A stretch of 64,000 nucleotides of DNA from Callorhinus ursinus. Taxonomy: Eukaryota; Chordata; Mammalia; Carnivora; Otariidae. The number at the start of each line of letters is the position of its first letter. Position 1 is the first letter of the stretch. Shown here piece by piece: positions 37,638 through 49,404 of the stretch. Under the pieces are notes generated by a model. The model had not been told where the DNA came from, did no database searches, and saw only the letters and a program-made list of their open reading frames with translations. The stretch spans positions 4,711,184-4,775,183 of the forward strand of contig NW_020312968.1 of the NCBI RefSeq assembly GCF_003265705.1, given 5' to 3'. Position numbers and translations under genes: made by a program.

Positions 37638-37954
37638 AGAACTGCCCAATTTTTAATTGGACTGTTTTTTGTCATTAAGTTATTTGAGTTATTTATATAT
37701 TTTGGCTAATAGCCCCTTATCAGATATATGATTTTTAAATATTTTCTTCCAATCAGTAGGTTGCCTTTTCATTTTGTAGATGGTTTTCTTTCCTATGCAG
37801 AAACTTTTTAATTTGATGTAGTCCTATTTGTTTATTTTTGTTTTTTGGTGCTTTTGGTGTCAGAGTCAAAAAATTATTGCCAAGACCTATATTAAGGAGC
37901 TTACCATCTATGTTTTTTCTAGGATTATTATTTCAGGTCTATGTTCAAGTCTTT

Positions 37955-38156
37955 TTTTTAAATTTTTTTAAAGATTTTATTTATTTATTTGTCAGAGAAG
38001 AGAGCACAAGCAAGGGGAGTGGCAGGCAGAGCAGGCAGATGGAGAAGCAGGCTCCCCACTGAGCAAGGAGCCTGATGCGGGCTTGATCCCAGGACTGTGG
38101 AATCATGACCTGAGCCAAAGACAGCCCTTAACCAATTGAGCCACACAGGCATTCCA
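37955..38156 (-). mobile_element. CAN SINE in old L1
   Basis: TSD atgttcaagtcttt (37941-37954) against atattcaagtcttt (38157-38170), one mismatch. Confidence 0.9.
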
Positions 38157-38177
38157 ATATTCAAGTCTTTAATCAAT

Positions 38178-38288
38178 GCTTTTAAACTTTTTTTAAAAGT
38201 AAACTGTACCCCCAAATGTGGGGCTTGAATCAATGACTCCAAGATCAAGAGTTGCATGTCCTACTGACTGAGCCAGCCAGGTGCCCCT
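38178..38288 (-). mobile_element. Short tRNA-like CAN SINE in old L1
   Basis: The short form as at 21408, reversed: 'actgagccagccaggtgccc' is its head. TSD agtctttaatcaat (38164-38177) against agtctttaatccat (38289-38302). It overlaps the TSD of the adjacent SINE, so it entered the same spot. Confidence 0.8.
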
Positions 38289-38691
38289 AGTCTTTAATCC
38301 ATTTTGAATTAATTTTTGTGTGTGGTGTAAGATAGTGATCCAATTTCATCCTTTTGCTTTTGGCTGTTCAGTTTTCCCAATACCATTTATTGAAGAGACT
38401 ACCCTTTCCCCATTGTATATTTGTGACCCCTTTGTTGTTAAGTTAATTGACATATATGCATGGGTTTATTTGGGGGCTCTCTATTCTATTGATGTATGTG
38501 TTTATGCCATTACCATAGTGTTTTAATTATCATAGCTTTGTAATATAATTTGAAATCAAGATGCATGATGCCCCCAACTTTGTTCTTTCTCAAGATTGCT
38601 TTGGCTATTCAGGGTCTTTATGGTTTCATACAAATTTTAGGATTGTTAGTTCTATTTCTGAGAAAAATGCCATTAGAATTTTCATAGGGAT

Positions 38692-38871
38692 CTGGCTGGC
38701 TTGCTCAGTTAAACATTTGGCTCTTGTTTTTGGCTCAGGTCATGATCTCAGTGTTGTGAGATGAGTCCTGTGTCAGTCTCCACACTGGGCAGGGAGTCTG
38801 CTTAAGATTCTCTCTCTCTCTCCCTCTCTCTCTGCCCCTCCCCTTCCCCCCCTTCCTCTCAAAAAAAAAAA
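38692..38871 (+). mobile_element. Older CAN SINE in antisense L1
   Basis: Diverged head 'ctggctggcttgctcag'. TSD 'agaattttcatagggat' (38675-38691) against the copy at 38872-38888 with one mismatch. Confidence 0.85.
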
Positions 38872-38931
38872 AGAATTTTGATAGGGATTGCATTGTATCT
38901 GTAGATTGCTTTGCAGAGTTTTGACATTTTA

Positions 38932-39124
38932 TTTTTTTATTTTATTTTTAAAAAGATTTTATTTATTCATGAGAGAGAGAGACAGTGAGAGAGAGCACAA
39001 GCAGGGGGAGAGGGGAAGAAGGAGAGGGAAAAGCAGACTCCCTGGCAACCAGGGAGCCAGCACAATGTGGGGCTCCAGCCCAGGATCCTGAGATCATGAC
39101 CTGAGCTGAAGGCAGACATTTAAC
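38932..39124 (-). mobile_element. CAN SINE in old L1
   Basis: TSD about ttgacatttta (38921-38931) against tggacatttta (39125-39135). The usual head end is missing, so it is slightly truncated. Confidence 0.85.
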
Positions 39125-40283
39125 TGGACATTTTAACAATATTAATTCTTTCAATCTTGAGCATGGAGTATCTTTCCATCTGTGAGCAATGGGATGTCTT
39201 GTATTGTTCCTGATCTCTAAGGACAAGCTTTTAGCTTTTCACCATTGAGTATGATGTTAGCTTTATTATGCTGAGGTACATTCCCTCTTATACCCACTTT
39301 GTTTAGAGTTTTTATCATAAATGGTTGTTGAATTTTGCCAAATGCTTTTTTTCTGCATGTATTCAGATGATTGTATGTTTGGTGGTGATGTATGACATTG
39401 ACTGATTTGTGGATGTTGAACCATCCTTGCATCCCTGGAATAAATCCCTCTTCATCATGGCGTATGATTCTTTTAATGTATTTTTAAAATTTGGTTTGCT
39501 AATATTTCATTGAGGATTTTCCCATCTATGTTCATCAGGGATATTGGACTGTAATTTTCTTTTCTTGTGGCATCCTTGTCTGGTTTTGATATTAGGATAA
39601 TGCTGGCCTTGTAAAATGAGTTTGGAAGATTTCCATCCTATTGTGCTTTTTAGAAGAATTTGAGAAGGATTGGTCTTAATTCTTTGGAATTTTGGTAGAA
39701 TTCACCTGTGAAGTAGTTTGGTCCTGAACTTTTGTTTGTTGCGAAGTTTTGAATTACTGATTCAACCCCCTTGCTAATAATCAATTTGTTCAGATTTTCT
39801 ATTTCATCATTATTCAGTCTTGGTAGGGTGTATGTTTGCAGAAATTTTTCTATTTCTTCTAGGTTATTTAATTTGTTGGCGTATAATTGTTCCTACTAGT
39901 CTCTTATGATTCTTTGTATTTCTGTGGTATCAATTGTAACATCTTTCATTTCTGAGTTTATTTGAGCCCCCTCTCTCTTTTTCTTGGTGAGTCTAGCTAC
40001 TGGTTTGTCAAAGGTTTATCTTTTCAAAGAACTAGCTCTTAGTTTCATTGATCTTTTCTGTTGTCTTTTAAATTTCAATTTATTTCTGCTCTAATTTTTA
40101 TTTCCTTCCTTCTACTAACACTGAGCTTCATTTGTTCTTTTTTATCTAGTTTCTTGAGGCATAAAGTTAGATTGCTTATTTAAGACCTTTATTTTTGTTT
40201 CTTGAGTGAGCATTTATTACTATGAACTTCCCTCTTAGAACTGCTTTTGCTGTATCCCATAAATTTCACTATGTTACAATTCT

Positions 40284-40484
40284 TTTTTTTTTTTAAGCTT
40301 TTATTTATTTATCAGGGAGAGAGAGAGAGAGCACTAGCAGGGGGAGCAGCAGGCAGAGGTAGAGGGAGAAGCAGACTCCCCGCTGAGCAAGGAGCCTAAT
40401 GCGGGACTTGATCCCAAGACCCTAGGATCATGACCTGAGCCAAAGGCAGATGCTTAATCGACTGAGCCACCCGGGCGTTCCAGC
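40284..40484 (-). mobile_element. CAN SINE in old L1
   Basis: TSD atgttacaattct (40271-40283) against atgttacatttct (40485-40497). Confidence 0.92.
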
Positions 40485-41303
40485 ATGTTACATTTCTATT
40501 TTCGTTTATCTGGAGTTATTTTTTATATCTCCTTTGATTTCTTCAATGACCCATTGGTTATTCAGTATCCTGTTGTTTAATCACCACGTATTTGTGTATT
40601 TTCCAATTTTCTTCATGTAATTAATTTCTAGTTTCATACCACTGTGGTCAGAAAAAAATGCTTGATATGATTTCAGTCCTCTAAAATTTATTATGGTTTG
40701 TTTTGTGGCCTAACATATGATCTGTTTTGGAAAGTGTTCCATGTGTACTTGAGAAAAACGTGTATTCTGTTGTTTTGGGGTGCAATGTTCTATAAATATC
40801 TGTTAAGCCCATCTTGTCTAATGTGTCATTTCAGGCCAATGTTTCCTTATTGGTTTTCTGTTTGAATGATCTATCCACTGACATAAGTGGGATATTGAAA
40901 TTCCCTACTATTATTGTATTGCTCTCTATTTCTCTTGTTGGGTCTGTTAATATTTGTTCTACATATTTAGGTGTTCCAATGTTGGGTACATAAATATTTA
41001 CAAATGTTATATTTTCTTGTTGGATTGACTCTTTATCATTATGTAATGTTTTCTTTGTCTCTTATTACAATCTTTCTTTTAAAGTCTGTTTTTTTCTGAT
41101 ATAAGTACAGCTACTCCAGCTTTCTTTTGGTTTCCATTCGCATGGAATATCATTTTCCATCCCTTCACTTTTAGTCTGTGTGTGTCCTTATATCTAAAGT
41201 GAATGTCTTCTAGGCAGCATAGAGATGGGTCCTGTTTTTACATCTATTCAGCCACTTTATGTTTTTGATTGTAGAATTTAGTCCATTTACATTTGAGGTC
41301 ATT

Positions 41304-41479
41304 TTTTTTTTTTAAGATTTTATTTATTTGACAGAGAGAGCACAGACAGAGGGAGAGAGAGGGAGAAGCAGGCTCCCTGCTGAGCAAGGAGCCCAGTGTG
41401 GGACTCCATCCCAGGACCCTGGGATCATGACTCAGTCCGAAGGCAGCCACTTAACTGACTGAGCTACCCAGGCGTCCCT
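41304..41479 (-). mobile_element. CAN SINE in old L1 endonuclease region
   Basis: TSD acatttgaggtcatt (41289-41303) against acatttaaagtcatt (41480-41494). The right TSD is also one arm of a 20-bp palindrome with 41523-41542. Confidence 0.92.
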
Positions 41480-41542
41480 ACATTTAAAGTCATTATTGAC
41501 AGGCATGCACCTATATATATAATCAATAATGACTTTAAATGT
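41480..41542. repeat. Perfect 20-bp inverted repeat with 23-base loop
   Basis: 'acatttaaagtcattattga' (41480-41499) is the exact reverse complement of 41523-41542. The right arm extends to pair with the sequence left of the SINE (41277-41303 against 41528-41554, two mismatches). Confidence 0.9.
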
Positions 41543-44500
41543 AAATGGACTAAACTCACCCTTTGGTTAATTACTTTCTGGCTGCTTTTATATTTCCTCT
41601 CTAGTCTTTTCTTCTCTCCTTTCTTCCTTTGTGGTTTGATGACTTACTTTAGTGGTATGCTTATATTCCTTTTTCTTTATCTTTTGTGTATTTACTTTAG
41701 GTTTTTGTTTTGTGGTTACCATGAGACTTAATATAACAACTTACATCTCTAACAGTCTATTTTAAGCTGCTAAAACTTAAGTTTTATGCCACTGGAAAGC
41801 TCAACATTATTATTCCCCCACCACATAATTTGTTTTTAATATCATATTTTACATCTTTTTATCTTGTGTATACCTTAATTATTGTAATCGTAGCTTTTAG
41901 TACTTTTATTTTGTAACTTCCATTGTAACTTTGTAAGTGACTAAGCAACTCTGCTTTTACTATATATTTATCTTAACAAGTGAATTTCATTCTTTCATAT
42001 GTGTTATTGTTAAAAATTAGTGCCCTTTCTTTTTAGCTTAAAAAAGTCTCTTTAACAGTTCTTATAAGGCCAGTTTAGTGGTGATGAACTCCTTTAACTT
42101 TTGCTTGTTTGGAAAATTCTTTATCTCTCCTCCCCTTCTGAATGATAACTTTGCTGAGTAGGGTAATTTTGGTTGAAGTTTTTTTCCTTCAGCACTTTGA
42201 ATATGTCATACCACTCCCTTCGGGCTTACAAAGTTGTGGCTGAAAGATCTGCTGATAGTCTTATGGGGGTTCCCTTGTAAGAAGTTTTTTTTTTCTTTTT
42301 GATGCTTTTGATATTCTCTTCTTGTCTTTAACTTTTGACATTTTAATTACAGTGTTTCTTGGTGTGGATTTCTTTGTGTTCCTCTTATTTGGAATTTTCT
42401 GGTCTTCCTGGATCTGGATTTCTGTTTCCTTATCCAGGGTAGGAAAGTTTTCTACCCGTACTTCTTCAAGTAAGATTTCTGTCCCTTTCTCTCTCTGTGT
42501 TCCTTCTTGGACTCTGGTAATGTGCATGTTAGTCCGCTTGGTGTTGTCCTATAAGTCTCTTAAGCAACCTTCATTTTTAAAATTCTTTTTTCACTTCACT
42601 GCTCTGATTGCCTTCTAGTTAATTGATCCTTTCTTCTTCTTCACCTTGTTTGTTGTTGAACCCCTCTATTGTATTTTTCATTTCAGTTATTGTATTCTTC
42701 TTCTTTGTGACTTCTATTTGGTACTTCTTTATTTTTTTTAATCTCTTTGTTGAAGTTCTCACTGTTTCCCATTCTTCTCCCAAGTTCAGTGAACATCTTT
42801 ATGACCATTCCTTTGAATTCTTTATCAGGTAAATTACTTATGTCCATTTCATTAACTTTTTTTTTTTTTTTTGTCCTGAGGTTTTATCTTGATTTTTCAT
42901 TTGGGACATATTTCTCTGTCTCTTCATTTTGTCTTAGTCTATGTGTTGGTTTCCACAGAAGATGAAACAGCTACCTCTCCTAGTCTTGAAGGAGGGCCCT
43001 CGTGTAGGAAATGAACCTTGTTGTTCAACCCTGCCTCGGCTCTTGTTTGTCTCTCAAACCTTTGTACTTGTTCAAGCAGCCTATTATATTTTTAATAGCT
43101 CCCACTCATTCAGGATGTGCCAAGACCTGTCAGTGTCCCAAAGGGAAAGATCTTAGCACCTGGATTCCAGCTGACTGAAAGCCAGATCCTCAAGTATCAG
43201 CTTTTAAAACTATGCAACTATATGCAGTTCTATGGGACCACAAACATAAACCCCCCATTTGTCACCAGGGCCGGGTGATCTGGAGGTGTCCACTGTGCAG
43301 CAGTCACAAAAACCCAGGGCTCCAGATAAGTGTAAAAGCCCGTTTCTGGGAGATTCTCACAAACTGAAACAAGGCAGAAGGAGAGCACCAAAGTGGCATC
43401 CACAGCCTACATTCCTGGAGAGCAGCTCCATGGACCACTAAATGTGTGCCAAACCAGAAGTGTGCTCCTCAGACCAAAGCTCCATGACAAGTAAAGGAGC
43501 TTTCTTCATAGAAAAATTGGGGGTTGTGCCTCAGCCTGGTATCTGTGTGGTACCTTGGGAGCAGTAGTCTGCCAAAAGCCATCTTTCTGATTGCCAGTGT
43601 CCTGTGGGACCTAGGACTGGAAGCACTTATGGCCACCAGACTTAGGTGATCAAGATATGTCCCCTGGGTGGCAGCCATGAAAACCAGTGTTGCAGATAGG
43701 AATGTGTAAAGCTGCCCTTCAGGAGACAGTGGTGCTCCGAAGCATGTCAGCAGGTGAGCATGAATACAGAACCTGCCCTCTGAGGTCTCTGGAATTTTTG
43801 GATTCCAGTCAGCCCCAAGATGCTCATTTCATTAGAAGCCTGCCCCTCAGGCCACACTTATGATAATTAGCTAATAGGCCTCCTTCATGGAAAGACTGAG
43901 CTCCTGGGTCTGTTTCCTCTTTCTATGCCCTGGACATAGTAGCTATTTAAGAACTTTTTTTCTGTTGGTTACACTCCTGTGGGACTCATGAGTGTAAGCC
44001 CCACTGGCCACAAGAACCAGATGATATAGAGGTGTCCCCCAGCAACAGTGACAAAAATCAGGGAGCCAGACAGGGGTATGAGCTCTACAGTCCCATGGGA
44101 GCAGGAACATAAGCTCCCCTGACCTCCAGAGTCAGGAGATCAAGAGGCATGCCCTACACGTGCCTTTTGCAGCTGCAAAAGTCAGGGCACCAGATGCCTG
44201 TAAAAGCTACCATCAACAAAATACTGGGGCTTTGGAGCATGGCAATGGAAGAGTGTGAAGATGGTGCCTATCAGTCTCCATCCCTGGAAAGTGTTTTGGC
44301 AAGCTCCTAGATATGTGTGTTCACTCAGACGCCTGCCTCTCAGACCAATGCTTTTAATAGAAGCAGGTGTCCCTTCTTCACTTTAAAAGTCTGGGTGTGG
44401 TGGGCCCCCTGTGGGCTGGGCCCTGGGACAGATGAGTGTGAGCACACAAACCCTTTGAGATGTTTTTCTCAGACCATTTCAGTCTTCTGTGTCCCAGGGT

Positions 44501-44869
44501 GTGAGTCCCATTGATTTTCAAAGTTGGACGGTTTGGTGGCTCATCTCTCAGGCACAGGTCTTAAAAGTTGGCATGTCTAATACGGATTTTAAGCCTTTGC
44601 TCCTCAGGGAGAAGCTCTGGATTTTGCGTTCCTTCCTGGTTGTGGGTATCCTTGAAGGGGATGGGATTTAATTGCAAGATTGTGTTCCAGCCTCTCCTAC
44701 CTGGTTTGATGTGGTTTTCTTCTAATTAGCCTGATGTATAGTTGTCACTCAGCCAGGCTTTAAGCTTTTTAAAGAGAAAATTTTTCTATATGTAGCTTTA
44801 GACTCAGTGTGAGAGAAGGTGAATTCAGGATCTTCCTATGTCACCATCTTGAATGAGAATGTTATCAAT

Positions 44870-45136
44870 TAATTTTTTAAAATGTATATTCTTTTCCCGA
44901 TTATACAAATAATATGTTCCCACTTTGGAAGTTCAGGAAGGGAAAAGAATATATAGAAAAAATTAAAGTCCTTTTTCCCACAGACAGCTACCGTTAATAT
45001 TTCAGTTTGTTTTTTAATCTATAGTTATACGTTATGTATCTGAATTCATCATTATTTCTTTAGTTAAAGTAATACACAGACAGGGTTATATATATATATA
45101 TATTTTTTTTTCCAAATTCACATTGGTATTAGAATA
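44870..45136. other. Short A+T-rich spacer
   Basis: No recognised gene or repeat apart from a short TA run near 45087. Confidence 0.35.
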
Positions 45137-45148
45137 CTCTTGAATTGT

Positions 45149-45361
45149 GTGTGTGTTTTTTTTTAAGATTTTATTTATTCATTTGAGACACAGAGATACA
45201 GAAAGAGGGAGCATGAGTAGGGGGAGAGGCAGAGGGAGAGGGAGAGGCAGAAGCAGACTCCCCGCTAAGCCAGGAGCCCAATGCGGGACTTGATCCCAGG
45301 ACACTGGGATCTTGACCTGAGCCGAAGGCTAACACTTAACCATCTGAGCCACCCAGGCGCT
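45149..45361 (-). mobile_element. CAN SINE, first of a stacked pair
   Basis: Bounded by the target sequence ctcttgaattgt at 45137-45148 and 45362-45373. Confidence 0.93.
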
Positions 45362-45373
45362 CTCTTGAATTGT

Positions 45374-45577
45374 TGGTTTTTTTTTTTAAGATTTTATTTA
45401 TTTATTTGAGAGAGAGAATGAGAGATAGAGAGAGCACATGAGAGGGGGGAGGGTCAGAGGGAGAAGCAGACTCCCTGCTGAGCAGGGAGCCCAATGCGGG
45501 ACTCAATCCTGGGACTCCAGGATCATGACCTGAGCCGAAGGCAGTCGCTTAACCAACTGAGCCACCCAGGCGCCCCT
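45374..45577 (-). mobile_element. CAN SINE, subfamily B, second of a stacked pair
   Basis: Bounded by ctcttgaattgt at 45362-45373 and 45578-45589. Same strand as its neighbour and separated from it only by the 12-bp target copy. Confidence 0.95.
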
Positions 45578-45988
45578 CTCTTGAATTGTTTTAATATGCT
45601 CTTCTTTTGTAACCTTTCTGTGAACTCAAAATTCCCAAATATTTAAAAATATAATTGCTTTGACTTTATTAAAAATAAACATAGTCATAAATATTTAAGC
45701 AATACAGCTAAATGCAAAGAAGAATGTAAAGAATGTCAACCCTATCACTTAGAGACATAATGTTTGATAACATTGAGAATCATATCTAGCACCTCTTGAT
45801 GGATAGGGGAATAGCTAGATGGAAATGCAGAGTGGACAGTAGTTTTTATAAACTTGCATCGTAAAAGGAATTGCGTGCAGTTTTACTTGAATTTAATAGA
45901 AGACACTGAAGTAAAATAGAAGAAATAGCTAAACCTCAGATAAATGTTTCTTCACCATTAAATTTTTTAGCTAATAAAGATTATCAGA

Positions 45989-46198
45989 GGGGCGCCTCGG
46001 TGACTTAGTTGGTTAAGCGTCTGCCTTCAGCTCAGGTCATGATCCCAGGGTCCTGGGATGGAGCCCCGCATCTCTGATCCGCGGGGAGCCTGCTTCTCCC
46101 TCTCCCTCTGCCTGACATTCTGCCTGCTTGTGTTCTCTCTCTGCTCTCATTCTGCTCTCTCTCTCTCTCTGTCAAAAAAAAAAAACCAAAAAAACAAA
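45989..46198 (+). mobile_element. CAN SINE
   Basis: Head 'gcgcctcggtgacttagttg', A-rich tail. TSD aaagattatcaga (45976-45988) against aaagattattaga (46199-46211). Confidence 0.92.
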
Positions 46199-46211
46199 AA
46201 AGATTATTAGA

Positions 46212-46673
46212 ACTTAAAAAGGAAAGACCATGAAGAATGTACATGATCTAGACGGTTTAATTTTAGATCCCATTGATTAATTTCCATGACTGAAAGACAA
46301 GGAAGTTAAAATTTTTTATTTTTTTCTGTTTCCCTTCTTTTTCTTTCTGTTACTTATATTATTTTTACTTTGTCAAATAAAAAACATCTCCCTTCCCTCG
46401 GTAATCATAATTTCCATATTTATTTACTTTTCATTCTTCATGTTAAGTGCATTAAATACTTGACTTTTTTTTTTTTTTACCACATCCCATCCATCCTAGA
46501 GGATTAAAAAATAAATTCATCTCTTGGTTGGCTGGTTTTATGCTGTATAGTTTTTTTCAATTTCATTTTTATATGTGTTGCTTGCTTGTTCAAGAGTGCA
46601 TATGCCCTAATCTTATATTTGTATTAGGCCTTGACTAGTATATATTTTTAGTTACATGACCTTTCCCGGAGAA
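46212..46673. other. Left flank of the provirus, nothing recognised
   Basis: A+T-rich, several poly-T runs, no gene. Confidence 0.4.
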
Positions 46674-46677
46674 CAAA

Positions 46678-46973
46678 TGTTACAGAACCTGGACTGGATC
46701 ACCCGAAGGAAGAACCAAGCAGCTCTTGGAGATCTTGGAGGATAGGAGGTTTATTTAACACCATCGGGCTCAGAGAAGAATGATCTCTGAAGGTCTAAGC
46801 CCCAAGCACAAACAAAGGGGGTAATTTATACACTTCTGCTTCAGCATACTTGGCATTTTTGGCTTGAGCTGAAAGCAGGACAGGAAGAAGAACCCGGAAG
46901 AGCCCTGGGGCAAGGACTGGGACTCCCTTGCTGGCTCAGTCAGCCATCTTAGGACACAGATTTTCCCCCTTCA
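46678..46973 (-). repeat. 3' LTR of the provirus
   Basis: In viral sense it starts TGAAGGGG and ends TAACA, the TG...CA form. TATAAA lies at about 46825-46830 and AATAAA at about 46750-46755 (both on the minus strand). About 296 bp, short for a gammaretroviral LTR. Confidence 0.92.
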
Positions 46974-46990
46974 TTCCCTCCTTTTGATGC
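46974..46990 (-). other. Polypurine tract of the provirus
   Basis: Viral-sense 'aaaaggagggaa' directly precedes the TGAAG start of the 3' LTR, as needed for plus-strand priming. Confidence 0.8.
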
Positions 46991-47049
46991 TTTTTCTTAC
47001 TTGAATGGGCATCGATTATTATTAGGGTTCTTGCCAGTCTAGAGGTCTG

Positions 47050-49033
47050 TATTGGGTTACTAGTAGTTGTAATTTAATTGATTCTATCCGAGAGCTGATG
47101 AATCAGGTGATGAGATTAACAATACATGGACCAGGGCACCTGGGTGGCTCAGAAGCGACTGCCTTCGGCTCAGGTCATGATCCTGGAGTCCCTGGATCGA
47201 GTCCCGTATCGGGCTCCCTGCTCGGCAGGGAGTCTGCTTCTCCCTCGGACCCTCCCCCCATCTCATGTGCTTTCTCTCTCTCATTCTCTCTCTCTCAAAT
47301 AAATAAGTAAAATCTCTATAAAAAAAAAATACATGGACCAAACAGGAATGCCAATAGGATCATGGGGAGAGGACCGGCTAGGGGAAGGAGCCATGTAGCC
47401 CCCAGCTCCAGATATTAAATCAATTGCCCCAAGAATTTGCTAATTCTTCTCTCCTGTGTGCAACCTGATCTTGTAGTTGTTGGATCATGTCTCTAACTAA
47501 CCCTGATTGGTTCATATAAAAACAATATTCCTCATTTAGGAAGAGACAAAGTCCCGCCTTTTCAGCAGTGAGCAGGTCCAAGCCCCTCCAATTTGGTAGT
47601 ACCACCACTGCGAGGGAGTCTATCTGATCTTGTATAGTTATTATAGACTTGGCCACCTGTTCCCTATCTTCTGTGAGATTTTCTGACAGTTTCTGGTAGT
47701 AATAGGAGGATGAGACAATTCCTTCTATTCCAATGCCGCCAGCCATTGTTATGCCTAATCCAGCCAACAGTGGGATGAATTGGATGGCCCTTTTGGGCTG
47801 TGTATATGCCAACAAGGGAATGGGAAGGGATTGATTATTGGGGATTATATCTACCTGAGGAGTAAGAAGCACCAATGCACATGTCCCCAGCCAGTTAGCC
47901 GGTAAGCATTGATAAATATAGCTTCCATACATGAAAAGCGTGCCAGGTTCTGGACTGCACCATGGTGTGGCAGACATGCACCCATCAAACGAAAGGCAGC
48001 TGTGGGTTTGGAGACATTGGGTGGCAGATAGGCTTCCTACTGAATGTGTTTCCTCAGGATTATGGACACAGTCGGGGGCCAGGTAAGACAAAGTACATCG
48101 GCCGGTTTTGGGTCTATTTCTGTGGGTTTGGGAGGGTCGCCTGTGGGCCTGATCGGGTTGAGGAAACTCAGTGGGCTTGCTATAAGCTGAGAGCCCCGGT
48201 TTGCAGGCAGAGCCAGCAATCTGCAGCCAACTGAGGGTTGGTTGTGTTGAATAAATGGTGGACCCCTTCTAATATACCGTTTACTTGAGGGTCTAAAGTG
48301 AGAGTCCCCAATGAGGAGGAAGCCTCAGCAGGGGTTGATAAAGGTCAGGTTTCCAGTAGGTTAGGTCCTTTTCCTCAGGACATCTCGGATCCCTATATTC
48401 CCAGTATAGTCTGGGCCTAATTTTTCCTGTCATGAGTGTCTTTCCCTGTCGTGACAAATAGTAACTTCCCTGGAGTCATTACATTGTCTTGGCATGCTAG
48501 GGTACACCAAGGTACAAGAACAGGGAGACCATGGGGTTGGTGTTGTCTGTTCTCAGTTGGATGTGGCTGCAGTTAGAGTGAGAGTGGGAGCTCGGGCAGG
48601 GGCCTTCCGGACAGGAGTGGGGATAGGCCGTGGAGGGGCCAGGGGTCCCCACGGGGTAGGGCTGCATAGCAGTTGGGACATCGGTCTGTTGGGCGACCGG
48701 ACACGTAGAACAGACCCTTGTGTTAGCAGAGGGCTGGGTGGCGTTTAGCACACGCATCAAGATTATTTGCCCAAGAGGGCTTGTGGTAATGCTGGCATGT
48801 ACGTGGCAGGTAGTTGGTGTTCCCTAGTATCCCTATGGCCTGGAGGGTGAGGGAGAGGAAACCTGTGAGCAAGTGAGTGTAGTAATACATCCTAATGTGA
48901 CCCAATAAACAACAACAATGGCAAGTCTCTGGGGGAATGTCCAGTCAGAAGGAGCAACAGTATAGAGTCCAACTCCTAGGATGAGGGATATCACGCCAAT
49001 GAGAGCTAGGGACCACGACGAGCAGGAGTCCAT
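47050..49033 (-). pseudogene. Provirus env relic (SU and TM)
   Basis: The env ATG (49033-49031) overlaps the pol stop as TAATG. It is followed by a hydrophobic leader (LALIGVISLILGVGLY). SU fragments follow in several frames. The longest open part, 47420-48091, runs from the SU C-terminus through a cleavage-like TQPKRAIQ site and the hydrophobic fusion segment PLLAGLGITMAGG. It then reaches the conserved TM stretch with NWRGLDLLTAEKAGLC. The disulfide motif expected as CX6CC reads C-LFLNEEY-C here, so one cysteine is replaced by tyrosine. A SINE at 47134-47327 splits the membrane-anchor region, and after it comes the C-terminal CIVNLITHSSARIESIKLQL. Not functional. Confidence 0.85.
47134..47327 (+). 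mobile_element. CAN SINE, subfamily B, inside env
   Basis: TSD aatacatggacca (47121-47133 and 47328-47340), perfect. Opposite strand to the provirus. It disrupts the TM membrane-anchor/cytoplasmic junction and therefore postdates the provirus. Confidence 0.95.
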
Positions 49034-49404
49034 TAGTCAGTGGGGTCTCGTCGAAGGTGAAGCTGGAGCAGGTCTGTGGGGTTTGGCTGGACTTTCCACT
49101 GGCATGACTCCTCGTCCGAATGATGAGCTTTCTTCACTCTGCAGTGGTGGACCCATGGGGTGACACCTGAGACCTTGAGGGCAGTAGGGGTGGTTAGTAC
49201 AACAGTGTGGGGCCCGCCCACTGTGGTTTCAGGGGGTTTTCTTCCCATCTTTGACCCAAACTGGGTCCCCTGTTTGGGAGGAGTGTACCTGAGACCCTAA
49301 GGAGATAAGGGTCTGCTCAATGGTGTATTTTTGTAATTCATTTAGGGTGGCCTCCAGGGCCTGAAGCTGCTCCTTTATTTTTTTTTATCTCCAAGCTAAG
49401 GGCA

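Larger units (their letters stand above)
34385..44865 (-). mobile_element. Old minus-strand L1 carrying many nested insertions
   Basis: Reading from the right, the 5' end lies near 44865 ('caccatcttgaatgag', the reverse of an L1 start). The 5'UTR covers about 43000-44860, and ORF1 relics 42261-42960 (for example residues EVRVENFPTLDKETEIQIQE). The inter-ORF part is near 42000-42250, ORF2 endonuclease about 41000-41600, reverse transcriptase 38300-40900 and 3' end near 34390. Younger L1 pieces at 35045-37416 and at least seven SINEs split it. All frames are broken. 5' and 3' parts could belong to more than one old element. Confidence 0.7.

Noticed and set aside
45149..45577. CRISPR-like array of regularly spaced repeats
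   Set aside because: The repeats are SINEs of about 200 bp separated by a duplicated target site in a vertebrate genome.
47420..48091. A domesticated (syncytin-like) env
   Set aside because: The open part starts inside SU, the disulfide motif is altered, the frame ends before the membrane anchor, and a SINE splits the remainder. No sign of preserved function.
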